A stretch of 64,000 bases of DNA, taken from NCBI RefSeq assembly GCF_001556105.1, contig NZ_LSIF01000073.1:76941-140940 (forward strand), read 5' to 3'. The position numbers and the translations under genes were made by a program. Below the pieces are notes generated by a model. It searched no databases, was not told the origin of the DNA, and was given only the letters and a program-made list of their open reading frames with translations. The first letter of the stretch is position 1, and each line of letters opens with the position of its first letter. Source of the stretch: Pseudoxanthomonas mexicana. GTDB taxonomy: Bacteria > Pseudomonadota > Gammaproteobacteria > Xanthomonadales > Xanthomonadaceae. Below, piece by piece: positions 1 to 8,075 of this stretch.

Positions 1-1289
1 ACGCCCACGCTGGCCTGCGGGGTCAGCATCATGCGCCCCGCATTGACCGGCTCGGACAGACGGGCCATCAGGCGGTCGGCGAGATTGGCGGCTTCTTCCG
101 CCGTGCGATCGGGAGCCGCGAGCACGAACTCGTCGCCCGCCAGCCGCGCCACCACGTCGCCGTCGCGCAGTTCGCTGCCGAGCCGCTTGGCCAGTTCGCG
201 CAACAGCGCGTCGCCCGCACTGTGGCCCTGGGTATCGTTGACGATCTTGAAACGGTCGATATCGACGAACAGCAACGCGACATGGCTGTCGCGGCGCGCG
301 GCACCCAGCAACATCTGCTCGACCTTGCTGTTGAACAGCGCGCGGTTGGGCAGGCCGGTCAGCGTGTCGAAGAAGGAGAGCTGGTGCATGCGGGCGCGGG
401 CACGTTCGCGCTCCATCGCCAGTGCGCACAGGTGCAGGCAGACATCGACGACACGCTGGTGGAACTCGTCGGGTGCACGGCTCTCCCAGTAGTACAGCGC
501 GAAGGTACCCAGCACGCGCCCATCGTTGCCCTTGATCGGGTTGGACCAGCAGGCGCGAATGCCGAGTGCGAGGAACGGCGCGTTGTACGCCTGCCAGCGC
601 GGGTCGCGCTCGATGTCGTTGCACTCGACGGGCTGCCCGCTCCACGCCGCCGAACCGCAGGCGCCGACCATGGGGCCAGCCATTTCGCCGTCGATGAGCG
701 AGGCGATGTTGTCGGGCAGGCTGGGCGCCGCCAGCGGCCGCAAGCGGCCATAGTCGTCGACGGCGATCACCGAGGCGACCGCTTCCGGCATGACCTTCTC
801 GACTTCACGGCAGACCAGCGCCAGCACGTCCTGCAGCGGCTGCTCGCGGACGATCGCGCCGAGCACCTTGCGGTGCATCTCTTCGTGCAGTTTGCTGTGG
901 GTGATGTCGGTATAGACGCCGAGCAGGTAGCGCACGTTGCGCTCCGGATCGTAGACCGGGTTGACCACCGCGGAAATCCACAGCGGCACGCCGTTCTTGG
1001 CGTAGACCAGCAGTTCGGTGCGGTAACCCTGCTGCGCGTGAAGCTGGCCGCGCACCCACTCGACGGTTTCGGGGTCCGTGTGCGGGCCGGCGAGGAAATC
1101 GCTCGGCCGGTGTCCCAGCGCGTCTTCCTTGGTGTAGCCGAACATGCGCGTGAAGCCCTGGTTGGTCCAGGTGATGCGGGCCGTGTCGTCGCAGACGACC
1201 ACGGCGTTGTCGCTGTGGTCGATGACCCAGGACACGTCCGGTTCGCCGTCGGCGATGTGCGAAGGCATGGTGATGGCAGTGGGCCTCAC
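1..1289 (-). CDS. PAS-GAF-GGDEF signalling protein, 3' end outside window
   Basis: Probable diguanylate cyclase, or the first part of a GGDEF-EAL protein, acting in cyclic-di-GMP signalling. The N-terminus is a PAS domain (about residues 10-125, with NQGFTRMFGYT), followed by a GAF-like domain (about 130-285) and a GGDEF domain that runs off the left edge. The signature reads AGDEF rather than GGDEF; the inhibitory site RxxD (RDGD) is present five residues before it. I chose GTG at 1289 because GGGGAAGAA lies six bases upstream; ATG at 1268 in the same frame is an alternative without a clear ribosome binding site. The C-terminus is missing, so an EAL domain cannot be checked. No membrane segment is visible, so it is probably cytosolic. 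Confidence 0.85.
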   Translation of the reverse strand, partial: MRPTAITMPSHIADGEPDVSWVIDHSDNAVVVCDDTARITWTNQGFTRMFGYTKEDALGHRPSDFLAGPHTDPETVEWVRGQLHAQQGYRTELLVYAKNGVPLWISAVVNPVYDPERNVRYLLGVYTDITHSKLHEEMHRKVLGAIVREQPLQDVLALVCREVEKVMPEAVASVIAVDDYGRLRPLAAPSLPDNIASLIDGEMAGPMVGACGSAAWSGQPVECNDIERDPRWQAYNAPFLALGIRACWSNPIKGNDGRVLGTFALYYWESRAPDEFHQRVVDVCLHLCALAMERERARARMHQLSFFDTLTGLPNRALFNSKVEQMLLGAARRDSHVALLFVDIDRFKIVNDTQGHSAGDALLRELAKRLGSELRDGDVVARLAGDEFVLAAPDRTAEEAANLADRLMARLSEPVNAGRMMLTPQASVG

Positions 1290-1627
1290 GGTCGGTTCTT
1301 CCCCAAAAGAACGGTTGCCGCCAGATGGACCGGGTTCGCCACGGCATTTATCGCTACGTCGCCCCCGAAACAGGACCATACATCGTGGTATTGCCCTTGA
1401 TCGCGGCACTTTACCTGAAGTTTTCCGCCGCGCGGGCGCCTCGCGGGATGCAAACGATTCCAGCCCCGACATGGCGGCCGGCATGTCCTCGCAGGCATGT
1501 CCGCCATCGACCCACGGCATCGTGCGCCGTGTAGGGAAACGCATGACAGGACGCCCGCTTGCGTTGGGTTGACGCACCGCCGTCATGAACACCGCCTAGG
1601 CTTGCCGGCCGCAAGACAGGGGTGGCC
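1290..1627. other. Divergent intergenic region without a gene
   Basis: This 338-base gap separates the minus-strand GGDEF gene from the plus-strand TonB-domain lipoprotein gene and should hold both promoters. I see the GGGGAAGAA ribosome binding site of the GGDEF gene at 1296-1304 and a 9-base direct repeat GGCATGTCC at 1480-1488 and 1494-1502. No convincing -35/-10 pair stands out. The short ORFs across it have no recognisable product. Confidence 0.5.
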
Positions 1628-2572
1628 ATGAAAGCGACGTGGATAGTGATCGGGATGGGCGTAGTGCTGGGTCTGACGGCGTGCGGAGAGGCTGCTGCGC
1701 CCGTTCCAGGCGAGGAGGAGACGGTGTCTGCCGCGCCCCCCGGCGATGCCCGCATGGAGGTCGGGGCAGCGACTGCGTACGCGCGCGCCACGCGAGCGCT
1801 GTCCGCCAACAGGATGCTGTCGCCGGCGGGCGACAACGCGGTCGAGCACTATCTGGAAGCGCGCTCACAGGCGTCGGAGCAGGTACGCGCACAAGCGGCG
1901 CTGGCCGAATTGCAGCCTTACGTGGTGATCGCCACCGAGCAGGCGATCGCCCGCGACGACGCCCAGGAGGCCTCGCGACTGCAACACCTGGTCGAACGCA
2001 TCGATGCGCAGGCACCCGCCCTGCCAAGATTGCGGGCGGAAGTGTCCAGTCTCCTGCGTGACCAGGCGGCACGCGCGACGGCGGCTTCGGTGGCGACACC
2101 TCCAGCGCCGTCGGCCGCGCCGTCGGCAATGACCCGTCCGCCGACGCCACCGGCCATCCTGGCGACAGCGACGACGACAGTGCCGGAGGCCGCACCGCCG
2201 CCGATACCATCCGCGTCACCGCCCATGCCTGCCGCGGTGCAGGAAGCGCCAAGGCCTGCCAGCGTGCCCGCCCCGTCACCCCGCGTTGCGCAGGGCGCGC
2301 GCACGCCGCGGCTGCTGCAGGATGCACAGCCACGTTATCCGTTGCCGGCCTTGCGCGCGCGCATCGAGGGGCAGGCGGAAGTGGCCTTCACCATCCAGCC
2401 CGACGGAAGCGTGCGTGACGTCCGCCTGCTGTCATCCACGTCTGACGGCATGTTCGATGCGTCGGCGCTCGCGGTGGCGCAACGCTGGCGTTTCGAGGCC
2501 ACGGGCCAGGCGCACGCGTCGAGCCGCACGGTGCGGTTCCGGTTGCCTGCCGCGAATGCCGGCGGCGGCTGA
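1628..2572 (+). CDS. Lipoprotein with TonB C-terminal domain
   Basis: The product (314 aa) starts with a lipoprotein signal peptide ending in LTAC, so it is probably lipid-anchored with the rest in the periplasm. A region rich in Ala, Glu and Gln (about 30-140) is followed by a long Pro/Ala/Thr-rich stretch (about 145-215). The last 85 residues match the TonB C-terminal fold: PRYPLPALRARIEGQAEV, then FTIQPDGSV and a final ALAVAQRWRFE. Such domains occur in TonB and in TonB-like proteins of unknown role. True TonB is anchored by a transmembrane helix and works with ExbBD; neither is seen here, so a role in energy transduction is uncertain. ATG 1628 follows an AGGGGTGG-type ribosome binding site; an in-frame GTG lies at 1622. 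Confidence 0.8.
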   Translation: MKATWIVIGMGVVLGLTACGEAAAPVPGEEETVSAAPPGDARMEVGAATAYARATRALSANRMLSPAGDNAVEHYLEARSQASEQVRAQAALAELQPYVVIATEQAIARDDAQEASRLQHLVERIDAQAPALPRLRAEVSSLLRDQAARATAASVATPPAPSAAPSAMTRPPTPPAILATATTTVPEAAPPPIPSASPPMPAAVQEAPRPASVPAPSPRVAQGARTPRLLQDAQPRYPLPALRARIEGQAEVAFTIQPDGSVRDVRLLSSTSDGMFDASALAVAQRWRFEATGQAHASSRTVRFRLPAANAGGG

Positions 2573-2608
2573 GTGGTGTCGGGCGGCGTCTGCGGCGAGA
2601 ATGGCGGC

Positions 2609-3295
2609 ATGACGACTTCCCATGATTCCGCGATTCTCGACACTGTCGAACAGGAAACGGGCCCGGAGCCGCAATGGTCCGTGCTGTGGCTGCACGGGCT
2701 GGGCGCCGATGGCCATGACTTCGCGCCGCTCGTGCCCGAACTCCTGCGCCCGGGCTGGCCGGCGATCCGCTTCGTGTTCCCGCATGCGCCGGTGCGCGCG
2801 GTGACGATCAACAACGGCGTGCGCATGCGCGCGTGGTACGACATCGTGGGCATGGACTTTCCCACCCGTGCGGACAGTGCCGGCATCGAGGAGTCCATCG
2901 CCCAGGTGGAGGCGCTGATCGCGCGCGAACAGGCTCGCGGCATCGCGCCGGAACGGCTGCTGCTGGCCGGCTTCTCGCAGGGCGGCGCCATCACCCTGGC
3001 CGCCGGCCTGCGCAGGCAGGTGCCGCTGGCGGGACTCATCGCACTGTCGACCTATCTACCGGGCGCCGCGCAGGCCAGGGCCCATCTCGCCCAGGCGGCG
3101 ACCACGCAGCCTGTCTTCATGGCGCACGGAACGGGCGATCCGGTGATCCCGCTCGTCCATGCCGACCAGAGCGCGCGCGCGCTGGGTGACCTGGGCTTCG
3201 ACGTCCAGTGGCACCGCTATCCGATGGCGCACCAGGTCTGCGCGGAGGAAATCCGTGACCTGGGTGACTGGATGGATCGGCGGTTTGCGTTGTAA
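2609..3295 (+). CDS. Carboxylesterase, acyl-protein thioesterase family
   Basis: A 228-aa alpha/beta hydrolase of the phospholipase/carboxylesterase family (Abhydrolase_2), which hydrolyses short acyl esters or thioesters in the cytosol. The visible family marks are the oxyanion strand LWLHGLGADGHDF near residue 26, the nucleophile elbow GFSQGG near 120, the catalytic Asp in GTGDPVIP and the His in MAHQVC near the end. The length is normal and there is no signal peptide. ATG 2609 is preceded by GGCGAGAATGGCGGC; the in-frame start at 2573 would add 12 residues unlike the family. It ends 95 bases before the algR-like gene. The natural substrate cannot be read from the sequence. Confidence 0.9.
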   Translation: MTTSHDSAILDTVEQETGPEPQWSVLWLHGLGADGHDFAPLVPELLRPGWPAIRFVFPHAPVRAVTINNGVRMRAWYDIVGMDFPTRADSAGIEESIAQVEALIAREQARGIAPERLLLAGFSQGGAITLAAGLRRQVPLAGLIALSTYLPGAAQARAHLAQAATTQPVFMAHGTGDPVIPLVHADQSARALGDLGFDVQWHRYPMAHQVCAEEIRDLGDWMDRRFAL

Positions 3296-3390
3296 TCGCC
3301 AGGCGGCTCCGCAGGGATGACGCAGGACGCGGCCATGGGTAACCTAGGCCGCGAGGGATCACGCCAACGTTCACCGAGGACGCCTCTGCC

Positions 3391-4122
3391 GTGAAAGTGG
3401 TCATCGCCGACGACGAAGCGCTCGCCCGCGAGCGGTTACGCGCACTGCTTGCCGAACATGCTGGCATCGAGGTCGTCGCCGAGGCCGAGAATGGGCTCGA
3501 TGCGCTGCAGGCATGCGCGCAGCATCGCCCCGACATGGTCTTGCTCGACATCGCCATGCCTGGCGTGGATGGCCTGGAGGCTGCTCGCCATCTGGCGGCG
3601 TTCGATCCGCGACCGGCGGTGGTGTTCTGCACGGCCTACGACGAGCACGCGCTGTCCGCCTTCGAGGCGGCAGCCATCGATTACCTGATGAAGCCGATCC
3701 GCCCCGAGCGGCTTGCCGCAGCGCTCGAGCGTGCACGCACGTTCATCGCCGGGCGGGAAAACCACCCACCGGCAGCATCGAGCAGCCAGCCGCGTACCCA
3801 CCTGTGCGCGCGCCTGCGCGGCAGCCTGCGGTTGATCCCGGTCGACGAAGTGCACTACCTGCAGGCCGAGGAAAAGTACGTCGTGGTGCACCATGCCCGC
3901 GGCGAGGACCTGATCGAGGAGTCGCTGAAGTCGCTCGAAGAGGAGTTCGGCAGCCGCTTCGTGCGCATCCACCGCAACTGCCTGGTCGCGCGGCACGAGC
4001 TGGTCGAGATCAAGCGCATCAGCGACGGCCATGTGCAGGCCATCCTGCGCCACGGCAAGGTTCCACTTGAGGTCAGCCGCCGCTGCGTGGCCGGTCTGCG
4101 CGAGACGGTCAAGGCGCTCTGA
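3391..4122 (+). CDS. algR: LytTR response regulator, AlgR-like
   Basis: A two-component response regulator of 243 aa. An N-terminal receiver domain (1-115) carries the acidic pocket DD at 7-8, phospho-acceptor Asp53 in LLDIAMPG and Lys101 in YLMKPIRP. A LytTR DNA-binding domain follows (about 138-240, with [17 protein letters not shown] and [10 protein letters not shown]). Pseudomonas AlgR controls alginate, twitching and virulence genes and also lies just before hemC, so the neighbourhood supports the assignment. The start is GTG 3391; no better ATG lies nearby. The partner kinase AlgZ normally sits upstream, but here that place is held by a carboxylesterase, so the kinase must be elsewhere or absent. 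Confidence 0.9.
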   Translation: MKVVIADDEALARERLRALLAEHAGIEVVAEAENGLDALQACAQHRPDMVLLDIAMPGVDGLEAARHLAAFDPRPAVVFCTAYDEHALSAFEAAAIDYLMKPIRPERLAAALERARTFIAGRENHPPAASSSQPRTHLCARLRGSLRLIPVDEVHYLQAEEKYVVVHHARGEDLIEESLKSLEEEFGSRFVRIHRNCLVARHELVEIKRISDGHVQAILRHGKVPLEVSRRCVAGLRETVKAL

Positions 4123-4159
4123 TCGCCGCGGACGCCGCCCCATGCGGGATAATGCCCGC

Positions 4160-5068
4160 ATGACCACGCTGCGCATCGCCACCCGCAAGAGCCCGCTCGC
4201 CCTCTGGCAGAGCGAACACGTCGCCGACCGCCTGCGCGCCGCGCACCCGGGCCTGGTCGTCGACCTGGTGCCGATGAGCACGCGTGGCGACGAAGTGCTG
4301 GACCGTTCACTGGCCGCGATCGGCGGCAAGGGCCTGTTCCTGAAGGAACTCGAGTTGGCGATGTTGCGCGGCGAGGCGGATTGCGCGGTGCATTCGCTGA
4401 AGGACGTGCCGATGGAGCTGGAAGGGCCCTTCGTGCTGCCGGCGATCCTGACGCGTGCCGACCCCGCCGACGCGTTTGTTTCCCATCAGTATGCCGACGT
4501 CGCCGCGCTGCCGCTGGGTGCGCGCGTCGGCACGTCGTCGCTGCGTCGCCAGGCGCAGTTGCGCGCGCTGCGGCCCGATCTCGCGTTGCTCGACCTGCGC
4601 GGCAACGTCAACACGCGCCTGGCCAAGCTGGATGCGGGCGACTACGACGCCATCGTCCTGGCCTGTGCGGGCCTGCAGCGGCTCGGCCTCGCATCGCGCA
4701 TCCGTGCCCGGCTGGATGCGCCGGACTGGCTGCCGGCGCCTGCGCAGGGTGCGGTGGCGGTCGAGTGCCGCGCCGAAGACCCGGGCACGCATGCGTTGTT
4801 CGCCGTGCTGGACGATGCCGCCACCCGTGTCTGCGTGGCGGCGGAGCGGGCGATGAACCGCGCGCTGCATGGCAGCTGCCATGTGCCCGTGGCGGCGTTC
4901 GCACGGCGCGACGGTGACGTACTCGTGCTGTCGGGACTGGTGGGGTCGGCGGCGGACGGACAGGTGCTGCGCGCCGAAGCGCGCGGCCCGGCCTACGATC
5001 CCGATGCACTTGGTCGCCGGGTGGCGGCGCAGCTGCTGGAGCAGGGCGCCGGCGCGTTCCTCGCCTGA
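4160..5068 (+). CDS. hemC: Hydroxymethylbilane synthase (porphobilinogen deaminase)
   Basis: Condenses four porphobilinogens into hydroxymethylbilane in haem and sirohaem synthesis, in the cytosol. The 302-aa protein has full family length. It shows [10 protein letters not shown] near the start, HSLKDVP with catalytic Asp82, [20 protein letters not shown] and the cofactor-binding Cys240 in [12 protein letters not shown] 4160 is chosen because the family sequence begins there; ATG 4142 in the same frame would add six residues. GATAAT at 4148-4153 lies six bases before this ATG and no Shine-Dalgarno is visible, so the mRNA may be leaderless or cotranscribed with algR. hemD does not follow; the next gene is convergent. 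Confidence 0.97.
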   Translation: MTTLRIATRKSPLALWQSEHVADRLRAAHPGLVVDLVPMSTRGDEVLDRSLAAIGGKGLFLKELELAMLRGEADCAVHSLKDVPMELEGPFVLPAILTRADPADAFVSHQYADVAALPLGARVGTSSLRRQAQLRALRPDLALLDLRGNVNTRLAKLDAGDYDAIVLACAGLQRLGLASRIRARLDAPDWLPAPAQGAVAVECRAEDPGTHALFAVLDDAATRVCVAAERAMNRALHGSCHVPVAAFARRDGDVLVLSGLVGSAADGQVLRAEARGPAYDPDALGRRVAAQLLEQGAGAFLA

Positions 5069-5098
5069 GTCGTGCGCTGCGTGATAGGTTGAACGCGC

Positions 5099-6013
5099 TT
5101 ACTTGAAGCGGTAGACCACGTTCATGGTGGTCAGCGTGTCGGTCTTCTTGATATCCGGTGCCACGTCGCTGTTGTGGCGGGCCTGCCAGCCGGCCTTCAA
5201 TGCGAGGTGCGAGTTCATCGTCACCGACACGCCCAGGTCGTTCTGCGCGAACGTGTTGTACCCGCCCGACTCCACCAGCAGCTTGTTGACGAGCTCGGTG
5301 TTCTCGCTGAGGGCGTAGCGCATGTCGACCAGGCCACGGCCGATGAAGCCGGCTTCGGTGCGGCCGTCCACGGTGTCGTGGGCACGCCGGTAACCAGGCC
5401 CGACCTGCAGGTCGAGATGCGCGCGTTCGTTCTCGATCACGCGGTTGCCGTAGCTCAGGCTGACCGATTGCTGGCGGCTGTAGGTACCGAAACCGTCTTC
5501 CTCCTGGCGGACCGACGTGTTGAGCGTGCCGCGATCATCCATCAGGTAGGCGCTGTTGGCCGTCACCGTGTAGCGGTTGGCGGTGGTGCGGCGCTCGCGG
5601 ACCACGCTGCCGTCATCCTCCGTGCGCATGTACTCCGAGCGCGAATGCAGGCCGAACAGGCTGGCGCTGTGGCGCCAGGCGCCGCCGTCGTTGTAAGTGA
5701 GGTCCAGCCGCCCGTTGAAGCTCTCATTGTTGCTGTTGCCGCTGGCGGCCGCGAAGCCCAGTTCGCCCCCGCCGGTGAGGGTCGGGGCCGGCGGTGTGGG
5801 TGGCGGCGGTGCGGGGGGCGCTTCCGGGATCGGGCGCACGGCCATCGCGACCACCGGAAGCGCCATGCCGGCCTGCTTGCCGAATCCCTTGCTGGCCTGG
5901 GGCGCGCCAACTTTGTCATTGCGCGGCAGCAGGACGTCAGTGGCCTGTGCCTGGGCCGCACCGCCTGCCAACAGGGCAACGGCGAGCAGCGATAGGGGCA
6001 TCCGGGGGAGCAT
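5099..6013 (-). CDS. DUF481 (YdiY-like) outer-membrane protein
   Basis: A 304-aa secreted protein with an N-terminal signal peptide (MPLSLLAVALLAGGAAQAQA), a Pro-rich linker near residues 62-78 and a C-terminal beta-rich DUF481 domain. The alternating strands (GELGFAAASGNSNNESF, NGRLDLTYNDGG, HSASLFGLHSR) end in a final MNVVYRFK, typical of an outer-membrane barrel. DUF481 proteins such as YdiY are salt- or acid-inducible; their function is unknown. The start at 6013 has only a weak ribosome binding site; Met at 5998 is an alternative. A LacI-family-like operator lies 25 bases upstream, suggesting sugar- or nutrient-responsive control. The gene converges on hemC with a 30-base gap. Confidence 0.85.
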   Translation of the reverse strand: MLPRMPLSLLAVALLAGGAAQAQATDVLLPRNDKVGAPQASKGFGKQAGMALPVVAMAVRPIPEAPPAPPPPTPPAPTLTGGGELGFAAASGNSNNESFNGRLDLTYNDGGAWRHSASLFGLHSRSEYMRTEDDGSVVRERRTTANRYTVTANSAYLMDDRGTLNTSVRQEEDGFGTYSRQQSVSLSYGNRVIENERAHLDLQVGPGYRRAHDTVDGRTEAGFIGRGLVDMRYALSENTELVNKLLVESGGYNTFAQNDLGVSVTMNSHLALKAGWQARHNSDVAPDIKKTDTLTTMNVVYRFK

Positions 6014-6037
6014 GGCGGGTCTCTGGGGGAGAGGGTT

Positions 6038-6051
6038 TGTAATCGGTTACA
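6038..6051. promoter_or_regulatory. LacI-family-like operator
   Basis: TGTAATCGGTTACA fits the pattern TGTAAnCGnTTACA typical of LacI-family repressor sites, with the central CG and both TGTAA half-sites intact. It sits 25 bases upstream of the DUF481 start, where a repressor would cover the promoter or leader. No LacI-family regulator is encoded in this window, so the cognate factor is unknown. Confidence 0.5.
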
Positions 6052-6152
6052 TGGTAGGGAGGCCGCAGCGGTGCGACAACCCAAGTGATTGTTCCGATTC
6101 AGGTTTGCGACATGCATTCTGCCATGGGAACGGGTCCGGATCAGGATCGCCG

Positions 6153-6773
6153 TCACGGACGGCAGCGCTCCCGGTACTCGCGGAGTTCCCATGCCAGGCG
6201 CCGCCTTCCGTCGTCGCTGGCGTTCGGCAGCAGGCCGTAGACGTTGTCGTGCATCTGCGGGCAGGGGTCGGTGGTGTAGCCGGGGCCGGCGAGCATCCTG
6301 CCGATCGCCTGCAGCGTTTTCTGCGGCGACGGCGGGGCACGCATGCGAAAGCGGCCGTCAGGGGTGCCACCAGGCAATCTCGGAACGCGGCTGGCGGTCA
6401 GTCCGGGCTGGAAATCGACGGCCGTCGCCGTTTTCGCGGCCCAGGCCGCACCTTGTGCCAGGTAGTCCGGCGCAGGCTCGGGTGCGGGCACTTCCGAGAG
6501 CGGTCGTGCGGAGCGCTGTGGCGACGAGGCACGGCGATGCGTTTCAGGCGCCGGTGGACGTGCGGAGTACGAGGACGCTGTAGGAGGCGCCGGACGGGAC
6601 GACGTGGGTGGGACAGGTCGTGGGCGCTCGATCCAGCGCACCCGCAATGCCGGCGGACCCGTGCGGTCGCTGGCGTCCGGGAGGGGCGTGCGAAACAGCA
6701 CCCAGGTGACCGCGCCATGGACCACGATCACGATCACCGCCGCGATGGCGCGGTTCCGGCTTTCCGGTGACAT
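6153..6773 (-). CDS. Proline-rich membrane-anchored protein, unknown function
   Basis: A 206-aa protein that I do not recognise. One N-terminal membrane segment (about residues 9-26, AIAAVIVIVVHGAVTWVLF) is followed by RVRWIERPRP and a long Pro/Ser/Arg-rich region (about 50-110). The C-terminal part is polar with two cysteines (DPCPQMHDNVYGLL and a final YRERCRP). This anchor plus Pro-rich layout resembles the N-terminal half of TonB-type proteins, but no TonB C-terminal domain is visible. The start has GGAGATGACAGG directly before ATG. It is divergent from the WYL regulator across a structured 280-base spacer. Confidence 0.7.
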   Translation of the reverse strand: MSPESRNRAIAAVIVIVVHGAVTWVLFRTPLPDASDRTGPPALRVRWIERPRPVPPTSSRPAPPTASSYSARPPAPETHRRASSPQRSARPLSEVPAPEPAPDYLAQGAAWAAKTATAVDFQPGLTASRVPRLPGGTPDGRFRMRAPPSPQKTLQAIGRMLAGPGYTTDPCPQMHDNVYGLLPNASDDGRRRLAWELREYRERCRP

Positions 6774-6872
6774 CCTGTCATCTCCGTGTCGCGTGCGCGG
6801 AGTCTGTCGAGCCGGAAATGAATGTGGAGTTATCCGTCCACGCGGTGGTCGTGCCGGCGGTTTCCGGACGCG

Positions 6873-6954
6873 GGCGCCTTGGGTCCGTGCGTTGGGGGCG
6901 CCACGGCGGCGAGAACACGCCGCGGCACCAGGCACCGCACGGGCCCAAGGCGCC
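6873..6954. repeat. 82-nt two-tier inverted repeat between divergent genes
   Basis: Two 19-base arms (6873-6891, GGCGCCTTGGGTCCGTGCG, and 6936-6954) are reverse complements except for one position, which would be a G-U pair in RNA. Inside, CCACGGCG (6901-6908) and CGCCGCGG (6919-6926) form a second stem with one mismatch. The element lies between the divergent gene starts at 6773 and 7054, upstream of the GATAAT at 7021. It could be a structured RNA, a cruciform operator or a repeat remnant; no known family is recognised. Confidence 0.6.
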
Positions 6955-7053
6955 GTCGGCGCTGGTTCCCCTGTCTCCGTTCCAACGGCGGGCAGGCGAC
7001 GAAAACGGCCACCCGTCGGTGATAATCCGCGCACGCCCCCTGCCGTGCCGCCC

Positions 7054-8025
7054 ATGGACAAGATCGAACGCATCACCGCCTTGCACCGCATCCTGAAGGC
7101 GGCGCGCTATCCGGTCACCGTCAAGCGGCTGCAGGAAGAGCTGGGGTGCTCGCGCGCCACGGTCTACCGCGACCTGGCCTACCTGCGCGATGCGCTGATG
7201 GCGCCGATCGAGGGGGATGGCGAAGCAGGCTTCCGCTACCACGCCGCTGAAAGCGACCGCTTCGAGCTGCCGGGTCTGTGGCTGAGTTCGGAAGAGCTGT
7301 ATGCCTTGCTGGCGGCGCAACAGTTGCTGGTCCGCACCGGTGGCGGGGTACTGTCCGGCGCATTGGCTCCGCTGCAGAAACGCATCGAAGGCCTGTTGGC
7401 CGACCATGCCGGCGTCGACCAGTGGCCGGTCGACCGCGTTCGCGTGATCCCGCACCGCGGCCGCACGCTGGACGAAGCCAGCTTCCGATCCGTCGCCTCC
7501 GCCGTGCTGGAGCGGAAGCAATTGCAGTTCGAGTACCGCGCGCGGTCCACCGATGAGCGCACCAAGCGCACAGTGTCGCCACAGCGCATCACGCATTACC
7601 GCGACAACTGGTACCTGGATGCCTGGGACCACGAGCGCAACGCGCTGCGCAGCTTCGCCGTCGACCGCGTCGGCAATGCAAGGATGGGGGAGGAGCCCGC
7701 CCGCGACCTGCCGAACGACGAGCTCAACCAGCACCTGGCTTCAAGCTACGGCATCTTCTCGGGCGAACCGAAGGGCTGGGCGACGATCCTGTTCAGCGCC
7801 AAGGCCGCGCGCTGGGTCGCTGACGAGCAATGGCACTCCAAGCAGCAGGGCCGCCACCTGCCCGATGGCCGCTACGAACTGAAGATTCCCTACAGTGTCT
7901 CGCGCGAACTGTTGATGGACATCCTGCATTACGGCGCCGACGCCGAGATCATCGAGCCTGCCGTGCTGCGAGAACAGGCCAAGGCGCTGCTGGAGCTGGC
8001 GCTGTCGAACTACGAGAAGAAGTAG
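7054..8025 (+). CDS. WYL-domain transcriptional regulator, YafY family
   Basis: A 323-aa DNA-binding regulator. An N-terminal winged helix (HTH_11, about 1-60, with YPVTVKRLQEELGCSRATVY) is followed by a WYL ligand-sensing domain (about 145-215, with ITHYRDNWYLDAWDHERNALRSF split over its core) and a WYL-associated C-terminal region. WYL proteins often bind nucleotides or nucleic acid and control repair, phage-defence or metabolic genes. No such operon adjoins here, so its regulon is unknown. ATG 7054 opens the family sequence. GATAAT at 7021-7026 is a plausible -10 box that would give a leader of about 20 bases. Confidence 0.9.
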   Translation: MDKIERITALHRILKAARYPVTVKRLQEELGCSRATVYRDLAYLRDALMAPIEGDGEAGFRYHAAESDRFELPGLWLSSEELYALLAAQQLLVRTGGGVLSGALAPLQKRIEGLLADHAGVDQWPVDRVRVIPHRGRTLDEASFRSVASAVLERKQLQFEYRARSTDERTKRTVSPQRITHYRDNWYLDAWDHERNALRSFAVDRVGNARMGEEPARDLPNDELNQHLASSYGIFSGEPKGWATILFSAKAARWVADEQWHSKQQGRHLPDGRYELKIPYSVSRELLMDILHYGADAEIIEPAVLREQAKALLELALSNYEKK

Positions 8026-8029
8026 ACCC

Positions 8030-8056
8030 GTAGCGCGGCGCTTGCTCCGCCGCTAC
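8030..8056. repeat. GTAG-type REP element (SMAG-like)
   Basis: A 27-base imperfect palindrome starting GTAGCG and ending CGCTAC sits five bases after the stop of the WYL gene. Stem-loop repeats marked by a terminal GTAG are abundant in Stenotrophomonas and relatives (SMAG elements). It may stabilise the 3' end of the mRNA between the two convergent genes. Confidence 0.5.
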
Positions 8057-8075
8057 ACCGCACGCCTGCTGCGAC

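Noticed and set aside
1480..1502. Direct repeat GGCATGTCC in the GGDEF/TonB-lipoprotein spacer
   Set aside because: Only nine bases, no dyad symmetry, and no relation to a promoter that I can place.
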